The notes under the pieces were generated by a model. It had not been told where the DNA came from and searched no databases. It was given only the letters and a program-made list of their open reading frames with translations. Made by a program: the position numbers and the translations under genes. Shown here one piece after another: positions 52,407-60,849 of a stretch of DNA of 64,000 nt; position 1 is the first letter of the stretch; every line of letters starts with the position of its first letter. Source of the DNA: CALHVX01 sp051027215 (lineage in GTDB: Bacteria; Pseudomonadota; Gammaproteobacteria; Pseudomonadales; Azotimanducaceae); assembly GCA_051027215.1 (NCBI GenBank), contig JBPCXR010000340.1:29688-93687 (forward strand), given 5' to 3'.

Positions 52407-53972
52407 TCAGTCCAAGCTAACCAATGGTGCGGGCTCTGCACCCTGCCAACGTCTAATCCGGGCACGAATTTTAGCCCGCACCATGGCGGCAACGAATTTG
52501 AGAAACCGGCGTAAGTGGCTGGGATTCTTTAGGGTCAGCAACGCGTAGTTCTTCCCAACTCGATGCTGGCTGTAGAAGCTGGTAAGAATCTGGCGATACG
52601 CCTGATCCAGCCGTTCCGGACTCAATCCTTCTGCGGTCCAAACGAAGTTCATGCCATTCATTTTTTCCCAATGGTCATCGCGTATGTTAGTGCCATAAAT
52701 GTCGCGATATATGGGTGACCCGGGATAAGGGGTAAACTTGGTCAAGTTCATAATGGTCAGCGGAATGCTGCGAACAAACGCCTTGGTTTGCGAGATGGTG
52801 TCTTCGTTTTCGCCCGGGTAGCCAAGCATAAACAGACCCTTGCTGCGGATTCCAGCTTCGTCGGCCCAGTGAATGGCTTGCACGGACTTATCTAGAGACG
52901 CTGACTTATCCATCTGTTGCAGTAGCTCATTGGAGCCAGACTCCAATCCGAAACTCATCTCCCAACAACCGGCCTGCTTCATCAACTTCAACGTCTGTGG
53001 GTTAATCACGTCGACTCGGGAGGCGCAACTCCAGGTCATCTGCAAACCGCTGTCGATAATCAATTCGCACAATCGGGTAGTGCGTTTTTTGCTCGCTGTG
53101 AATAGGTCGTCAACGAACAATATGTGTTTGATGCCCCAGCGCATGCTTAGGTGCTGCATCATTTCGAAAACCCGTTCGGGGGAATAGGCTCGAACGCTGG
53201 CGCCAAATGTAGAGGTGTCGCAGAACTTGCAATGAAAGGGGCAGCCACGGGACGCCGCGATGGAGGCGACAGGACCTTTTGGAAAGTCATAGACCGCCGG
53301 CAGGTAGGCGCTCGGAAAGTCTGGCAGTAGATCCCACGCCGGAAACGGTAGACGATCCAAATCCTTATTGATGGCCAACTTCGCCGTGCGCAAGACTCGA
53401 GCATTCAGCGTCTCCGGATCGCGATAAATCAACGATGGCACTTCCGCAAGGGACCCCCCCTCACGAAAGGCCTTGAGAAGCCGAATCAATACTTCTTCGC
53501 CCTCACCTTCAACCGCCACATCGAACTCAGGAAAACGCTCGATGGTCTCAACCCCCATCGAAGAAACGTGGGGTCCACCGATGATGACCTTGATATCCGC
53601 TCGTTTGAGTTTGAGCTTCTTGGCAATCTCAGAGGCAACCCAGGTGCCGACAGTGAACAACGTAATACCAACAAAGGCTGGCTTGCGGGCAAGTATCTGT
53701 TCAACGACCTGGTCTGGAGATAGGTCGAACAGGTCACTCTCGATGATGCTGGGCTCGTAGCCTTGCTCCCGCACTGCCGCTGCCAGGTGCAGCAATCCCA
53801 GCGATGGAGAACGGTTGGTGATGTGCTTAACGAATTCGTAACCTTTGGCAATCCGCTCGTAGGGCGGCGTGACCAGCACAATCTTTTGTGGATCAAGGTC
53901 CTTGAAGTCAACGCTCTGGTGAACCGTTAAATCCGTTTCGTCGTCTGTCACTCCATCGGCAGCAATCAGCAT
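52407..53972 (-). CDS. B12-binding radical SAM protein
   Basis: A 521-residue radical SAM enzyme with an N-terminal B12-binding domain. Residues from about 28 (PQKIVLVTPPYERIAKG) to 180 form the cobalamin domain, with IIGGPHVSSMGVETIERFPEFDVAVEGEGEEVLIRLL typical of the B12 Rossmann fold. The radical SAM cluster is CPFHCKFC (CxxxCxxC) near residue 250, then FVDDLFTASKKR and FGLESGSNELLQQMDK. This family includes BchE, HpnP-like methyltransferases and many unassigned enzymes. The ATG at 53972 is chosen because AAGGGATGCGA spaces it well; there are earlier in-frame ATGs. It is an orphan with no lipid-biosynthesis neighbours. Confidence 0.93.
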   Translation of the reverse strand: MLIAADGVTDDETDLTVHQSVDFKDLDPQKIVLVTPPYERIAKGYEFVKHITNRSPSLGLLHLAAAVREQGYEPSIIESDLFDLSPDQVVEQILARKPAFVGITLFTVGTWVASEIAKKLKLKRADIKVIIGGPHVSSMGVETIERFPEFDVAVEGEGEEVLIRLLKAFREGGSLAEVPSLIYRDPETLNARVLRTAKLAINKDLDRLPFPAWDLLPDFPSAYLPAVYDFPKGPVASIAASRGCPFHCKFCDTSTFGASVRAYSPERVFEMMQHLSMRWGIKHILFVDDLFTASKKRTTRLCELIIDSGLQMTWSCASRVDVINPQTLKLMKQAGCWEMSFGLESGSNELLQQMDKSASLDKSVQAIHWADEAGIRSKGLFMLGYPGENEDTISQTKAFVRSIPLTIMNLTKFTPYPGSPIYRDIYGTNIRDDHWEKMNGMNFVWTAEGLSPERLDQAYRQILTSFYSQHRVGKNYALLTLKNPSHLRRFLKFVAAMVRAKIRARIRRWQGAEPAPLVSLD

Positions 53973-54101
53973 TCGCATCCCTTCTTCCAGCCTTTGGCCG
54001 AGGCACAGTCTACTGCCAGGTTGGCCGCATTGCATGCAAGGACGCGATCACGCGATCAAAGGGAGCTCATCAACCAGGGAGCAACTATTCAGGAATAGGC
54101 T

Positions 54102-54254
54102 ATGAGCGCTCTAAAACGAGGATTGATGGCTACCATCGTTGTTATCATTGGCTCACGCATCCCGCGCACCGTGTGCTCGACCGCTGTAGAACGACTCATC
54201 GCGGAAGAGACCGGTCGCAAATTCATCGAACGTGCCCAGCGCGGGGGCTTCTGA
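54102..54254 (+). CDS. Possible 50-residue small membrane protein
   Basis: ATG at 54102 with AGGA seven bases before it opens a 50-codon frame reading MSALKRGLMATIVVIIGSRI and ending in a charged helix, EERGRKFIERAQRGGF-like. There is one probable membrane segment (residues 8-19). It is short and has no recognisable homologue by eye, so it might be spurious. It is convergent with the DUF4124 gene. Confidence 0.35.
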   Translation: MSALKRGLMATIVVIIGSRIPRTVCSTAVERLIAEETGRKFIERAQRGGF

Positions 54255-54280
54255 ACGGGCTACCCGAATGAGCGGATGTG

Positions 54281-54589
54281 CTAGGGGCGGTAGCGTTTCC
54301 TGTTATAACGATTTTGTTTCTGATACCCCCTCCAGCCGTCCTTGTTCTTCTTGGGGCTTTTCGAAATTTTACGGAACTGCGCACCACCGGTACTGCTGGG
54401 CACGGAAGACGCATCGGGCACATCCATGCCGTTGGTTTTGTGCACGGCGACCGTCGTTGCTGGAGCCTGGGCCAAATACTTTTCAGTAAAATGGGTCACG
54501 CCGTTTTCGTCCACCCAGCGAACGATATCTGCCGCGCTGGCATTGGCGGCAAATCCCAAAAGCAATAAGGCACTAATCAGGTACTTCAT
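54281..54589 (-). CDS. Secreted DUF4124 protein
   Basis: A 102-residue exported protein: signal sequence LISALLLLGFAANASA, then the DUF4124 core IVRWVDENGVTHFTEKY, and a basic C-terminus rich in Lys, Arg and Asn. DUF4124 occurs in gammaproteobacteria, with no known function. A CRP-type palindrome lies upstream. Confidence 0.9.
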   Translation of the reverse strand: MKYLISALLLLGFAANASAADIVRWVDENGVTHFTEKYLAQAPATTVAVHKTNGMDVPDASSVPSSTGGAQFRKISKSPKKNKDGWRGYQKQNRYNRKRYRP

Positions 54590-54682
54590 ACGTCCTTCTC
54601 CCCGCTGCGGTAAACGTCAGCTAACTGGCGAATTTCAATTGCTTCAGTCTACCGAGCCCAAACGTCGACCTTTGCCCGACTT

Positions 54683-54698
54683 TGTGACCTGGATCACA
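54683..54698. promoter_or_regulatory. CRP/Vfr-type binding site
   Basis: TGTGACCTGGATCACA matches the CRP consensus TGTGA-N6-TCACA exactly in both half-sites. It is 94-109 bases upstream of the DUF4124 start (minus strand) and is in the 178-base gap before DUF2970's 3' end, so DUF4124 is the only gene it could precede closely. By chance an exact match of ten fixed bases is expected less than once in a window this size. Confidence 0.6.
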
Positions 54699-54707
54699 GT
54701 CATTTGT

Positions 54708-54745
54708 AACCCCAAAAGGGTTTTCGCCCGGATAGCGGGCGTTTT
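54708..54745 (+). terminator. Pair of hairpins with a short T run
   Basis: AACCC/GGGTT (54708-54722) and CGCCCG/CGGGCG (54725-54741, followed by TTTT) lie together in the gap between DUF4124 and DUF2970. On the plus strand the second hairpin looks like a weak intrinsic terminator, but no plus-strand gene ends nearby, so it may serve as a two-way barrier or be coincidental. Confidence 0.3.
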
Positions 54746-54767
54746 GAGCCAAGCAGCGCTCTGTCAG

Positions 54768-55016
54768 CTAGCCCGCCAGCGTGAGTACGAAGCGCACGAA
54801 AAACACCATGCCAACCACAAACAACACCGTAAAGGCGATGCCGATCGCAATGAAGTGACTGGCTTTGCCTTGCTTAAAATCGCGTTCTCGATTGCGGCTG
54901 GATTGCACCCCTAGACCAGCGGCAATGGCGCTGCCCATCATCTGCCATAGCGACAAGCTGGGTTGGGCTTCTGCCGATTCGTCGCTTTCAGGTTCATTGT
55001 GGTCTGCTTCTACCAT
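54768..55016 (-). CDS. DUF2970 small membrane protein
   Basis: An 82-residue protein of the DUF2970 family: LSLWQMMGSAIAAGLGVQSSRNRERDFKQGKASHFIAIGIAFTVLFVVGMVFFVRFVL. It is predicted to have one or two membrane segments with the conserved NRxRDF motif before the main one. The ATG directly follows the stop codon of the MBL-fold gene (TAGATG), so the two are translated together. Function unknown. Confidence 0.92.
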   Translation of the reverse strand: MVEADHNEPESDESAEAQPSLSLWQMMGSAIAAGLGVQSSRNRERDFKQGKASHFIAIGIAFTVLFVVGMVFFVRFVLTLAG

Positions 55017-55985
55017 CTAACTTCTTGCCTTACGTCGCTGTTTAACTTCTGCCATCAAAGTGAATAGCGTTAGCGTGTCGGTTGGTTTGTCGGTACCGGA
55101 GAACTCTCGATAGAGACTGTCAACGTTGATGGCGATGCGCTCGGCGTCAAGCCAGGCGTCGTAATCACCCAGAGCAATATCGTGAATAGCATCCCGCAGA
55201 CTCAGGCCAGCGTCGTAGCGCTGCCTCGCCTGCTGCTGCACATAATCCAGATAGCCACGCATGCGTCGCACGCCTGCTTTGTCGGTAATGGGACCATGAC
55301 CCGGAACAATTACGTCTACGTCCATAGCCAGAATTCGATCACAGGCAGCTAACCAGTTCGCCACGGGGCCCGCCCACATGAGCGGTGTGCCCTCGATGAA
55401 AAGAATATCGCCGGTGAACACAGTCCGATCTCCAGGTACTTGCACCAGCACATCACCACGGGTGTGTGCCGGACCCACCTCAATGAGTTGCACGGCTTTA
55501 TCGCCCACTTGCAGGTCCAACTGCCCATTGAACGTTCGAGTCGGCAACTTTTCGGCGACATCGGTAAAATCAAAGTCCCCAAAACACTCCACCAGATAAT
55601 CACCGAGGTCGCCGAGGTTGCCGGCACTGGCCATGAAGCCTTGCATCATCGCCGGGGTAAACGCTTCCATTTCTTTGGCACTGGCTGTAGAAGCAATGAC
55701 CTCCGCTTTGGTACACAGGCCATTGCCGTGGGTATGGTCGCCGTTGGCATGGGTATTCACCACGGTATCGATCGCGTCTGCAGAAACTTTCGCAGCATCT
55801 GCCATAGCGCTCAGCATTTCTCGAGTTAGGCTGGCATCGAAAAGGGTGTCTACCAACAGAGATTGATCGGCATCCGCGATTAGCCCCGCGTTTGACCAAC
55901 CCCAACCACCGTCGGGTTGCAACCAGGCATATATGCCGTTGCCAGTCTCAACTAAGCCTTTCTCATAGTTCCACTTCTCGTCCAT
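55017..55985 (-). CDS. MBL-fold metallo-hydrolase
   Basis: A 322-residue metallo-beta-lactamase-fold hydrolase. The N-terminus is NGIYAWLQPDGGWGWSNAGLI, and the metal motif is NTHANGDHTHGNGL (HxHxDH type). Further motifs are VGPAHTRGDVLVQVP and DVIVPGHGPITD. The order of blocks matches the SoxH/quinoprotein relay-system or glyoxalase-II-like group, but a specific substrate is not evident. I used the ATG at 55985 with AAAGGGAAG upstream. It is coupled to DUF2970. Confidence 0.9.
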   Translation of the reverse strand: MDEKWNYEKGLVETGNGIYAWLQPDGGWGWSNAGLIADADQSLLVDTLFDASLTREMLSAMADAAKVSADAIDTVVNTHANGDHTHGNGLCTKAEVIASTASAKEMEAFTPAMMQGFMASAGNLGDLGDYLVECFGDFDFTDVAEKLPTRTFNGQLDLQVGDKAVQLIEVGPAHTRGDVLVQVPGDRTVFTGDILFIEGTPLMWAGPVANWLAACDRILAMDVDVIVPGHGPITDKAGVRRMRGYLDYVQQQARQRYDAGLSLRDAIHDIALGDYDAWLDAERIAINVDSLYREFSGTDKPTDTLTLFTLMAEVKQRRKARS

Positions 55986-56162
55986 CGGACTTCCCTTTAT
56001 TAGCATCGGCGGAGCGCAGCGCCTACCGAACCGCGTGATCAGTCAATAGACATTGCTGCGTCTTCATTGGTCCGGCTTTTCAATCGGTCGTTCATCAGTG
56101 GATACTATGCCGGCAGTGCAAGCACCTCAACTGGGTGCCACAACAACCGGAGCAGAACCAGC

Positions 56163-56522
56163 ATGAACGAAGCAGAGAAAGTAGCGCGCGGCCGCGAGTT
56201 GGCCGAAAAACTCTTCGCCGGTGCCAGCGCCGGCTCTGGCCCAATGCCCAAAGCACTGCGCAACTACACTATGGGTCACCTTTTCGGTGATGTTTGGCAA
56301 CAGGATGATCTTCCCCTTGAAGACCGTTCGTTGGTCACCTGCACTATTTTGGTCGCCCTAAACCGTGAGGCCGAACAGCGTTTGCACTTTGTTGCGGCGA
56401 AAAACCTCGGAATTCCTCGGCCACGAATGGAAGCGATGATCACCCAAGCCGCGCACTACGCGGGATGGCCTTGTGCAGCATCGGCCAACCGGGTGCTCAA
56501 CGATGTTTGGCCCAGCGACTAG
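56163..56522 (+). CDS. Carboxymuconolactone decarboxylase (CMD/AhpD-like) family protein
   Basis: A 119-residue protein of the carboxymuconolactone decarboxylase family. It reads ARGRELAEKLFAGASAGSGPMPKALRNYTMGHLFGDVWQQDDLPLEDRSLVTCTILVALNREAEQRLHFVAAKNLGIPRPRMEAMITQAAHYAGWP. The AhpD CxxC is absent, so this is the decarboxylase-like rather than the peroxidase type. The ATG at 56163 is preferred. It may work in aromatic degradation, but its neighbours do not settle it. Confidence 0.92.
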   Translation: MNEAEKVARGRELAEKLFAGASAGSGPMPKALRNYTMGHLFGDVWQQDDLPLEDRSLVTCTILVALNREAEQRLHFVAAKNLGIPRPRMEAMITQAAHYAGWPCAASANRVLNDVWPSD

Positions 56523-56544
56523 TTCAGTCTTGTACAAATAGAAT

Positions 56545-57447
56545 CTAGTTAGCTTTTTCAGTCTCTGCGCGGACTTCGAGGCCTTGATTGGCCTCCAGCA
56601 CGCGCATGACGGCAGCCATGTCTTGCTCACCGTAGCCTTGCGCTTGCGCGGCTTTTAGCAGCTGCGCCGACTCCTGCCCTACGGGGACGGCTACGCCGAG
56701 TTCTGCAGCCAGATCCAATGCCAACTGTTCATCTTTACACGCCAAATCCAAAGCGAAATTCGCGGACCAATCTCCGCTTAGCACCTTACGCGCTACCGCC
56801 CGATAAATGAGACTATTGCCTGAGCTATGGCGTATGACGGTGTTTAGATCATCCGCTTTCATGCCAGCAGCTACTCCCAACAGCAGGGCCTCCGCGCTGG
56901 CTGCGACCATATTGAACACGAGCATGTTGTTCACCAGTTTGGCTATGGAGCCGCAACCTAATGCACCGACATGAGAAATCGACTCAGCAGTGCTTTGAAA
57001 CACTGGCAAACAACGCTCGAAGGTCTGTCGCTGGCCACCAACCATCATGGCCAGGCTACCCTGCTCTGCTCCGCGGATACCGCCAGACACGGGTGCATCG
57101 AGCATGTCTATGCCGCTACTGCTCAACTGCTCGCCTAACTCTCGAACCGTCGAGGGCGCGTTGGTAGACAGATCGACATACACAGCCCCACGCGCTGCAT
57201 GTTGGGCGATGCCCGCCTCACCGAGAACAACGCCACGAACTTCGTTAGGGCCAGGAAGCGAGGTAAGAATCAGCTCTGCTGGGCGCACCGCCTCCGCCAC
57301 CGAGTTGGCAGTCTTGGCACCCGCTGACACGCAGGCGGCAACGGCGTCGGCCGCGAGGTCATAAGCCCACAACTCGTGCCCGCCGGCCAACAGATTCCGA
57401 CAGATGGGTCCACCCATCCGGCCCAGACCAATGAATGCGATTTTCAT
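56545..57447 (-). CDS. 3-hydroxyisobutyrate dehydrogenase-type NAD(P)-dependent oxidoreductase
   Basis: A 300-residue beta-hydroxyacid dehydrogenase: MKIAFIGLGRMGGPICRNLLAGG (cofactor binding), DAPVSGGIRGAEQGSLAMMVGG (substrate binding) and the catalytic Lys in GCGSIAKLVNNMLVFNMVAASAEALLLG. Likely substrates are 3-hydroxyisobutyrate, tartronate semialdehyde or similar. The ATG at 57447 sits directly before the cofactor motif; the longer frame to 57591 is not used. It diverges from the fumarylacetoacetase gene. Confidence 0.92.
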   Translation of the reverse strand: MKIAFIGLGRMGGPICRNLLAGGHELWAYDLAADAVAACVSAGAKTANSVAEAVRPAELILTSLPGPNEVRGVVLGEAGIAQHAARGAVYVDLSTNAPSTVRELGEQLSSSGIDMLDAPVSGGIRGAEQGSLAMMVGGQRQTFERCLPVFQSTAESISHVGALGCGSIAKLVNNMLVFNMVAASAEALLLGVAAGMKADDLNTVIRHSSGNSLIYRAVARKVLSGDWSANFALDLACKDEQLALDLAAELGVAVPVGQESAQLLKAAQAQGYGEQDMAAVMRVLEANQGLEVRAETEKAN

Positions 57448-57578
57448 AGAACCATCCGCCGCCTCTGATGCAGTAAAAAACTCAGCGCTCTGCCCTCGTT
57501 TGCAGAGCCAAAGCCGTTGAATACTGGCAGTGTAAATGATTCGCTGTTGTTGCCTCGCCTGCAATTTGGAACGAGCCG

Positions 57579-58934
57579 ATGCCTGTCTCACCTGTCAATG
57601 CCACTCACGATCCAAACCTGAGTAGCTGGGTCGCCGCTGCAAACTCGGCAGACACGGACTTTCCTATTCAAAACCTGCCTTTTGCCGTGCTGCGCCGCCA
57701 AGGCAGCAGCGAGACCTTTCGCTGCGCCGTCGCGATCGGCGATCACGCCTTAGACTTAACGAGGCTGCGGCACAGTGGAGTACTCGAGGTCGACGACCAT
57801 GCACTGGTTGAGTTGTGTTGCGACAGCAGTTTGAATCGCTTCATGGCCGCCGGACATCGCGCCTGGTCATCGCTGCGGCAAACCTTGTCACGGCTATTGC
57901 AGGCTGAATTCGAGCAGCGGGCAGCACTCACGCAATGCCTGTTGCCCCTTGATACGGTGGAATACCACCTGCCGGCAACCGTTGGCGACTACACAGACTT
58001 CTACACCTCGATTCATCATGCGACCAATATCGGCAAGCTGTTTCGCCCGGATGCGCCGCTCCTGCCAAACTACCGCTGGGTGCCCATCGGCTATCACGGA
58101 CGAAGCTCGTCGATTGTTGTATCAGGGCAGGACTTTGAACGCCCCTATGGCCAGCGACTCAACGCAGGCGCCGAGACACCGGTGTTTGGGCCTTGTCAGC
58201 GCCTGGACTACGAGCTCGAACTCGGCATGTTCATCGGACCGGGCAATGCTTTGGGCCATCCCATCAACATCAACGAGGCCGACGAACAGCTATTTGGTGT
58301 CTGTCTGCTGAACGACTGGTCGGCCCGAGACATTCAAAGCTGGGAGTACCAACCCTTAGGGCCGTTTCTTGGCAAGAACTTCGCCAGCAGCCTGTCGCCA
58401 TGGATCGTCACCGCAGAAGCCCTTGCACCGTTTAAGCAACCTTGGCGACGCGCTGCCACCGAGCCAGCGCCGCTGCCTTACCTTGTAAGTCAAGCCGATG
58501 CCGTGGATGGCGCATTGAACATTACCCTCGAAGCCTATATTGAAACCCCAGCGATGCGGCAGCAGCAGCTCAAGCCACTGAGGCTATCTCAGGCGAACTT
58601 CCAAGACGTTTACTGGACACCACGACAGCTAATCGCCCATCACAGTGCCAATGGCTGCAATTTGCGGCCCGGTGATCTGCTCGGTAGTGGCACTGTCTCC
58701 GGCTCAAATCCAGGCAGTGAAGGCGCTTTGATAGAGATCACACAAGGGGGTAGGCGACCGCTTAAGCTACCCGACGGTGAACAGCGCGCTTTTCTCGAAG
58801 ACGGCGATCGCATCATTCTTCGAGGCTACTGTGAGGCAGCAGGATGCAGGCGAATTGGCATGGGAGAGGTGGTCGGCACAGTACTGGCTGCCGAAAGCAA
58901 AGCAGCACAAAAAGACGCCTCAGGCGAGGATTGA
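57579..58934 (+). CDS. fahA: Fumarylacetoacetase
   Basis: A 451-residue fumarylacetoacetate hydrolase, which makes fumarate and acetoacetate at the end of tyrosine/phenylalanine (homogentisate) degradation. Family blocks are DPNLSSWVAAANSADTDFPIQNLPFAVLRRQG, VGDYTDFYTSIHHATNIGKLFRP, GYHGRSSSIVVSG, the metal site YELELGMFIGPGN (Glu pair), LNDWSARDIQSWEYQPLGPFLGKNFASSLSPW and GSGTVSG. No homogentisate dioxygenase or maleylacetoacetate isomerase gene lies in this window. Confidence 0.96.
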   Translation: MPVSPVNATHDPNLSSWVAAANSADTDFPIQNLPFAVLRRQGSSETFRCAVAIGDHALDLTRLRHSGVLEVDDHALVELCCDSSLNRFMAAGHRAWSSLRQTLSRLLQAEFEQRAALTQCLLPLDTVEYHLPATVGDYTDFYTSIHHATNIGKLFRPDAPLLPNYRWVPIGYHGRSSSIVVSGQDFERPYGQRLNAGAETPVFGPCQRLDYELELGMFIGPGNALGHPININEADEQLFGVCLLNDWSARDIQSWEYQPLGPFLGKNFASSLSPWIVTAEALAPFKQPWRRAATEPAPLPYLVSQADAVDGALNITLEAYIETPAMRQQQLKPLRLSQANFQDVYWTPRQLIAHHSANGCNLRPGDLLGSGTVSGSNPGSEGALIEITQGGRRPLKLPDGEQRAFLEDGDRIILRGYCEAAGCRRIGMGEVVGTVLAAESKAAQKDASGED

Positions 58935-59009
58935 GATCGCGAAGAAGCCGAGCACGCCAACCACGCTGGCGACACTCAGTAGGTCAAGTTGGACTGAACG
59001 AATACTCAT
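58920..59009 (-). CDS. Possible 29-residue membrane peptide
   Basis: A frame reading MSIRSVQLDLLSVASVVGVLGFFAISILA on the minus strand, from ATG at 59009 to TGA at 58920. It is one hydrophobic segment with a short N-terminal tail. It overlaps the end of fahA by 15 bases and has no convincing ribosome binding site, so it may be spurious. It sits downstream of yeiH on the same strand. Confidence 0.2.
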   Translation of the reverse strand: MSIRSVQLDLLSVASVVGVLGFFAISILA

Positions 59010-59082
59010 GGCGGCAAGATAGCCGGCTCGGCGGGCACTGAAAAATACCGGTTTGCTCTATGGTTATAGCTAGCCAGGTCGG

Positions 59083-60033
59083 CTACCACGCCAACACCAG
59101 CAACAGAGTTGCAGGTAACACCATTACCCAAAGCCCAACGCCCAGCCACACCGCCCTGGCGTTGAGGGTGCGCAGCGTGGACCGGGTCACCTCCATGCCA
59201 ATCATGAACAGCGCGGCGACCAGCATGGCTTTGCTCAGGCGCTTGAGCTGAACAACCCATTCCGGATCGAGCTCAATCAGACTGCCTAGCAGAGAAGCCG
59301 CAACAAATAGCAGCACAAAACCCGGAACCCGCAGCTTGGCTTCCTGCCGATGCAACAAGACACCGGCGACTAGCACTAGAGGGATCAGCCACAGCGTGCG
59401 CGCTAGCTTTACCGTGGTCGCTATTTCTAGCGCTTCCTCGCCATACAGCGCCGCAGTCCCGATCACCGAACTGGTGTCATGTACCGCCAAGGCGACCCAC
59501 ACCCCAAACTGCGTCTGTGTCAGCGCCAGATAGTGACCGATCTCTGGCAGGGTCAGGATCGCGATGGCATTTAAGAGAAAGACGATCGCCAGGCAGACCG
59601 CTACTGAATCTGCTCGAGCCTTAATGACTGGGGCTAAGGTGGCGATCGCAGTACCGCCGCAGATGGCTGTTCCGGCAGCCAATAACCTGGACTGATCCAA
59701 GTCCGTGCCAATCATCCGGCCTAAAAACAGCCCGAGGCCTAGCGCGACGAACACGTAGAGCACAACTATCCCAGCATAGTCCTGACTGACGGACCACAGC
59801 GTAGCAGCGCTTAAAGTCAATCCGAGAATGACTATTGCGCCCTGCAACAACAACTTACCGGCGTTTTTGAGGCCACTCGGTAACACCGGCTCGAGTGTCA
59901 AATTGAGTCCTATACCCAGTAGCAGGGCGAACGCCGGGTGCCCGATCATCACTGCGCCAACCAGTAGGATGGCTGTCGCAAGCAGCCGCTTTGGCGCATT
60001 CGGGGCGGCGTCATCGCTCGAGGCTTGGCTCAC
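59083..60033 (-). CDS. yeiH: YeiH-family putative sulfate/anion exporter (UPF0324)
   Basis: A 316-residue membrane protein of the YeiH family (about nine helices), which includes transporters proposed to export sulfate or related anions. It shows ILLVGAVMIGHPAFALLLGIGLNLTL, LLQGAIVILGLTLSAATLW, AAGTAICGGTAIATLAPVIKA, VWVALAVHDTSSVIGTAALYGEEALEIATTVKLARTLW and ALFMIGMEVTRSTLRTL. The GTG at 60033, with AGGG upstream, is my start; the frame is open to 60123. In other bacteria yeiH is controlled by a LysR-type regulator; here a perfect inverted repeat lies just upstream. Confidence 0.92.
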   Translation of the reverse strand: MSQASSDDAAPNAPKRLLATAILLVGAVMIGHPAFALLLGIGLNLTLEPVLPSGLKNAGKLLLQGAIVILGLTLSAATLWSVSQDYAGIVVLYVFVALGLGLFLGRMIGTDLDQSRLLAAGTAICGGTAIATLAPVIKARADSVAVCLAIVFLLNAIAILTLPEIGHYLALTQTQFGVWVALAVHDTSSVIGTAALYGEEALEIATTVKLARTLWLIPLVLVAGVLLHRQEAKLRVPGFVLLFVAASLLGSLIELDPEWVVQLKRLSKAMLVAALFMIGMEVTRSTLRTLNARAVWLGVGLWVMVLPATLLLVLAW

Positions 60034-60059
60034 TAAGTACCCTAGCTGTTTAGGAATAT

Positions 60060-60079
60060 GCGCTATAAGTATATAGCGC
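60060..60079. promoter_or_regulatory. Inverted repeat between yeiH and the nitroreductase
   Basis: GCGCTATA and TATAGCGC (eight bases each) are separated by AGTA; both arms are exact. It lies 27-46 bases upstream of the yeiH start and in the shared divergent promoter region of yeiH and the nitroreductase gene. It could be an operator for a LysR-, TetR- or GntR-type regulator not encoded in this window. Confidence 0.45.
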
Positions 60080-60183
60080 CTGTGCCAGGTTATTGGCCAG
60101 CGAATGAGCGCACAGCACTGCAACCGTGCTCAGCAAAGCCAGTGCTATGATCTGGGCAACCGCTACCCCAGTACGACCCCTGC

Positions 60184-60849
60184 ATGTCTGAGATTGACCC
60201 AAACCCTCCTTTTTTCGATCTCGTCGGCAACATGCGCGCCATGCGCAGGCTCAAACCAGAGCCGGTACCAATCGAGCTAATCTGGCAAGCGCTCAATGCC
60301 GGTGTGCAGGCGCCATCAGGGCAGAACACCCAACCTTGGCGCTTTGTCTTGATCGATGCAGCAGAAGACAAGCTGTGGTTTGCCGAGCGTTACGCGCTGG
60401 CACTGGAAACTCGTTTTGGCCTGCCAAGAGACCCAGCGCAGCGCGGCGCTAAGCGTCGACGAGGACAGCTTCGCGCCCTCTACCATCAGATGGACCACCT
60501 GCACGAAGCGCCTTACCTGTTGTTGGTTTGCGGCGAGCGGGATTGGCCTTTCAAGGTCGCCCCGAAAGATCGGGTCGGACTCGCTCCGCCAAACTACGGC
60601 GCAGTCTATCCCTGCGTGCAGAACATCTTGTTAGCTTGTCGAGCGTTGGGCTTGGGCGCTGCGCTCACCACAATGCACCAAGTGTTCGAAGAGGAGCTCC
60701 ACAACCACTTTCAAATTCCCGACAGTTACGGGGTGGTGGTCAGTATCCCCATCGGCTATCCCATGGGTAATTTCGGACCAGTTACGCGCATACCGGCCCA
60801 AGAAAAAACTTTCATGAATCGCTGGGGTGAACCTGCGAACCCTGATTGA
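60184..60849 (+). CDS. Nitroreductase-family flavoprotein
   Basis: A 221-residue FMN-binding nitroreductase. It shows MRAMRRLKPEPVPIELIWQALNAGVQAPSGQNTQPWRFVLID, then PPNYGAVYPCVQNILLACRALGLGAALTT and VSIPIGYPMGNFGPVTRIP. The SGQNTQPWRF block is the FMN site. It resembles BluB/deiodinase-like and nitroreductase branches; substrate unknown. Its 3' end overlaps the convergent phyH gene by 38 bases, and it diverges from yeiH. Confidence 0.9.
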   Translation: MSEIDPNPPFFDLVGNMRAMRRLKPEPVPIELIWQALNAGVQAPSGQNTQPWRFVLIDAAEDKLWFAERYALALETRFGLPRDPAQRGAKRRRGQLRALYHQMDHLHEAPYLLLVCGERDWPFKVAPKDRVGLAPPNYGAVYPCVQNILLACRALGLGAALTTMHQVFEEELHNHFQIPDSYGVVVSIPIGYPMGNFGPVTRIPAQEKTFMNRWGEPANPD

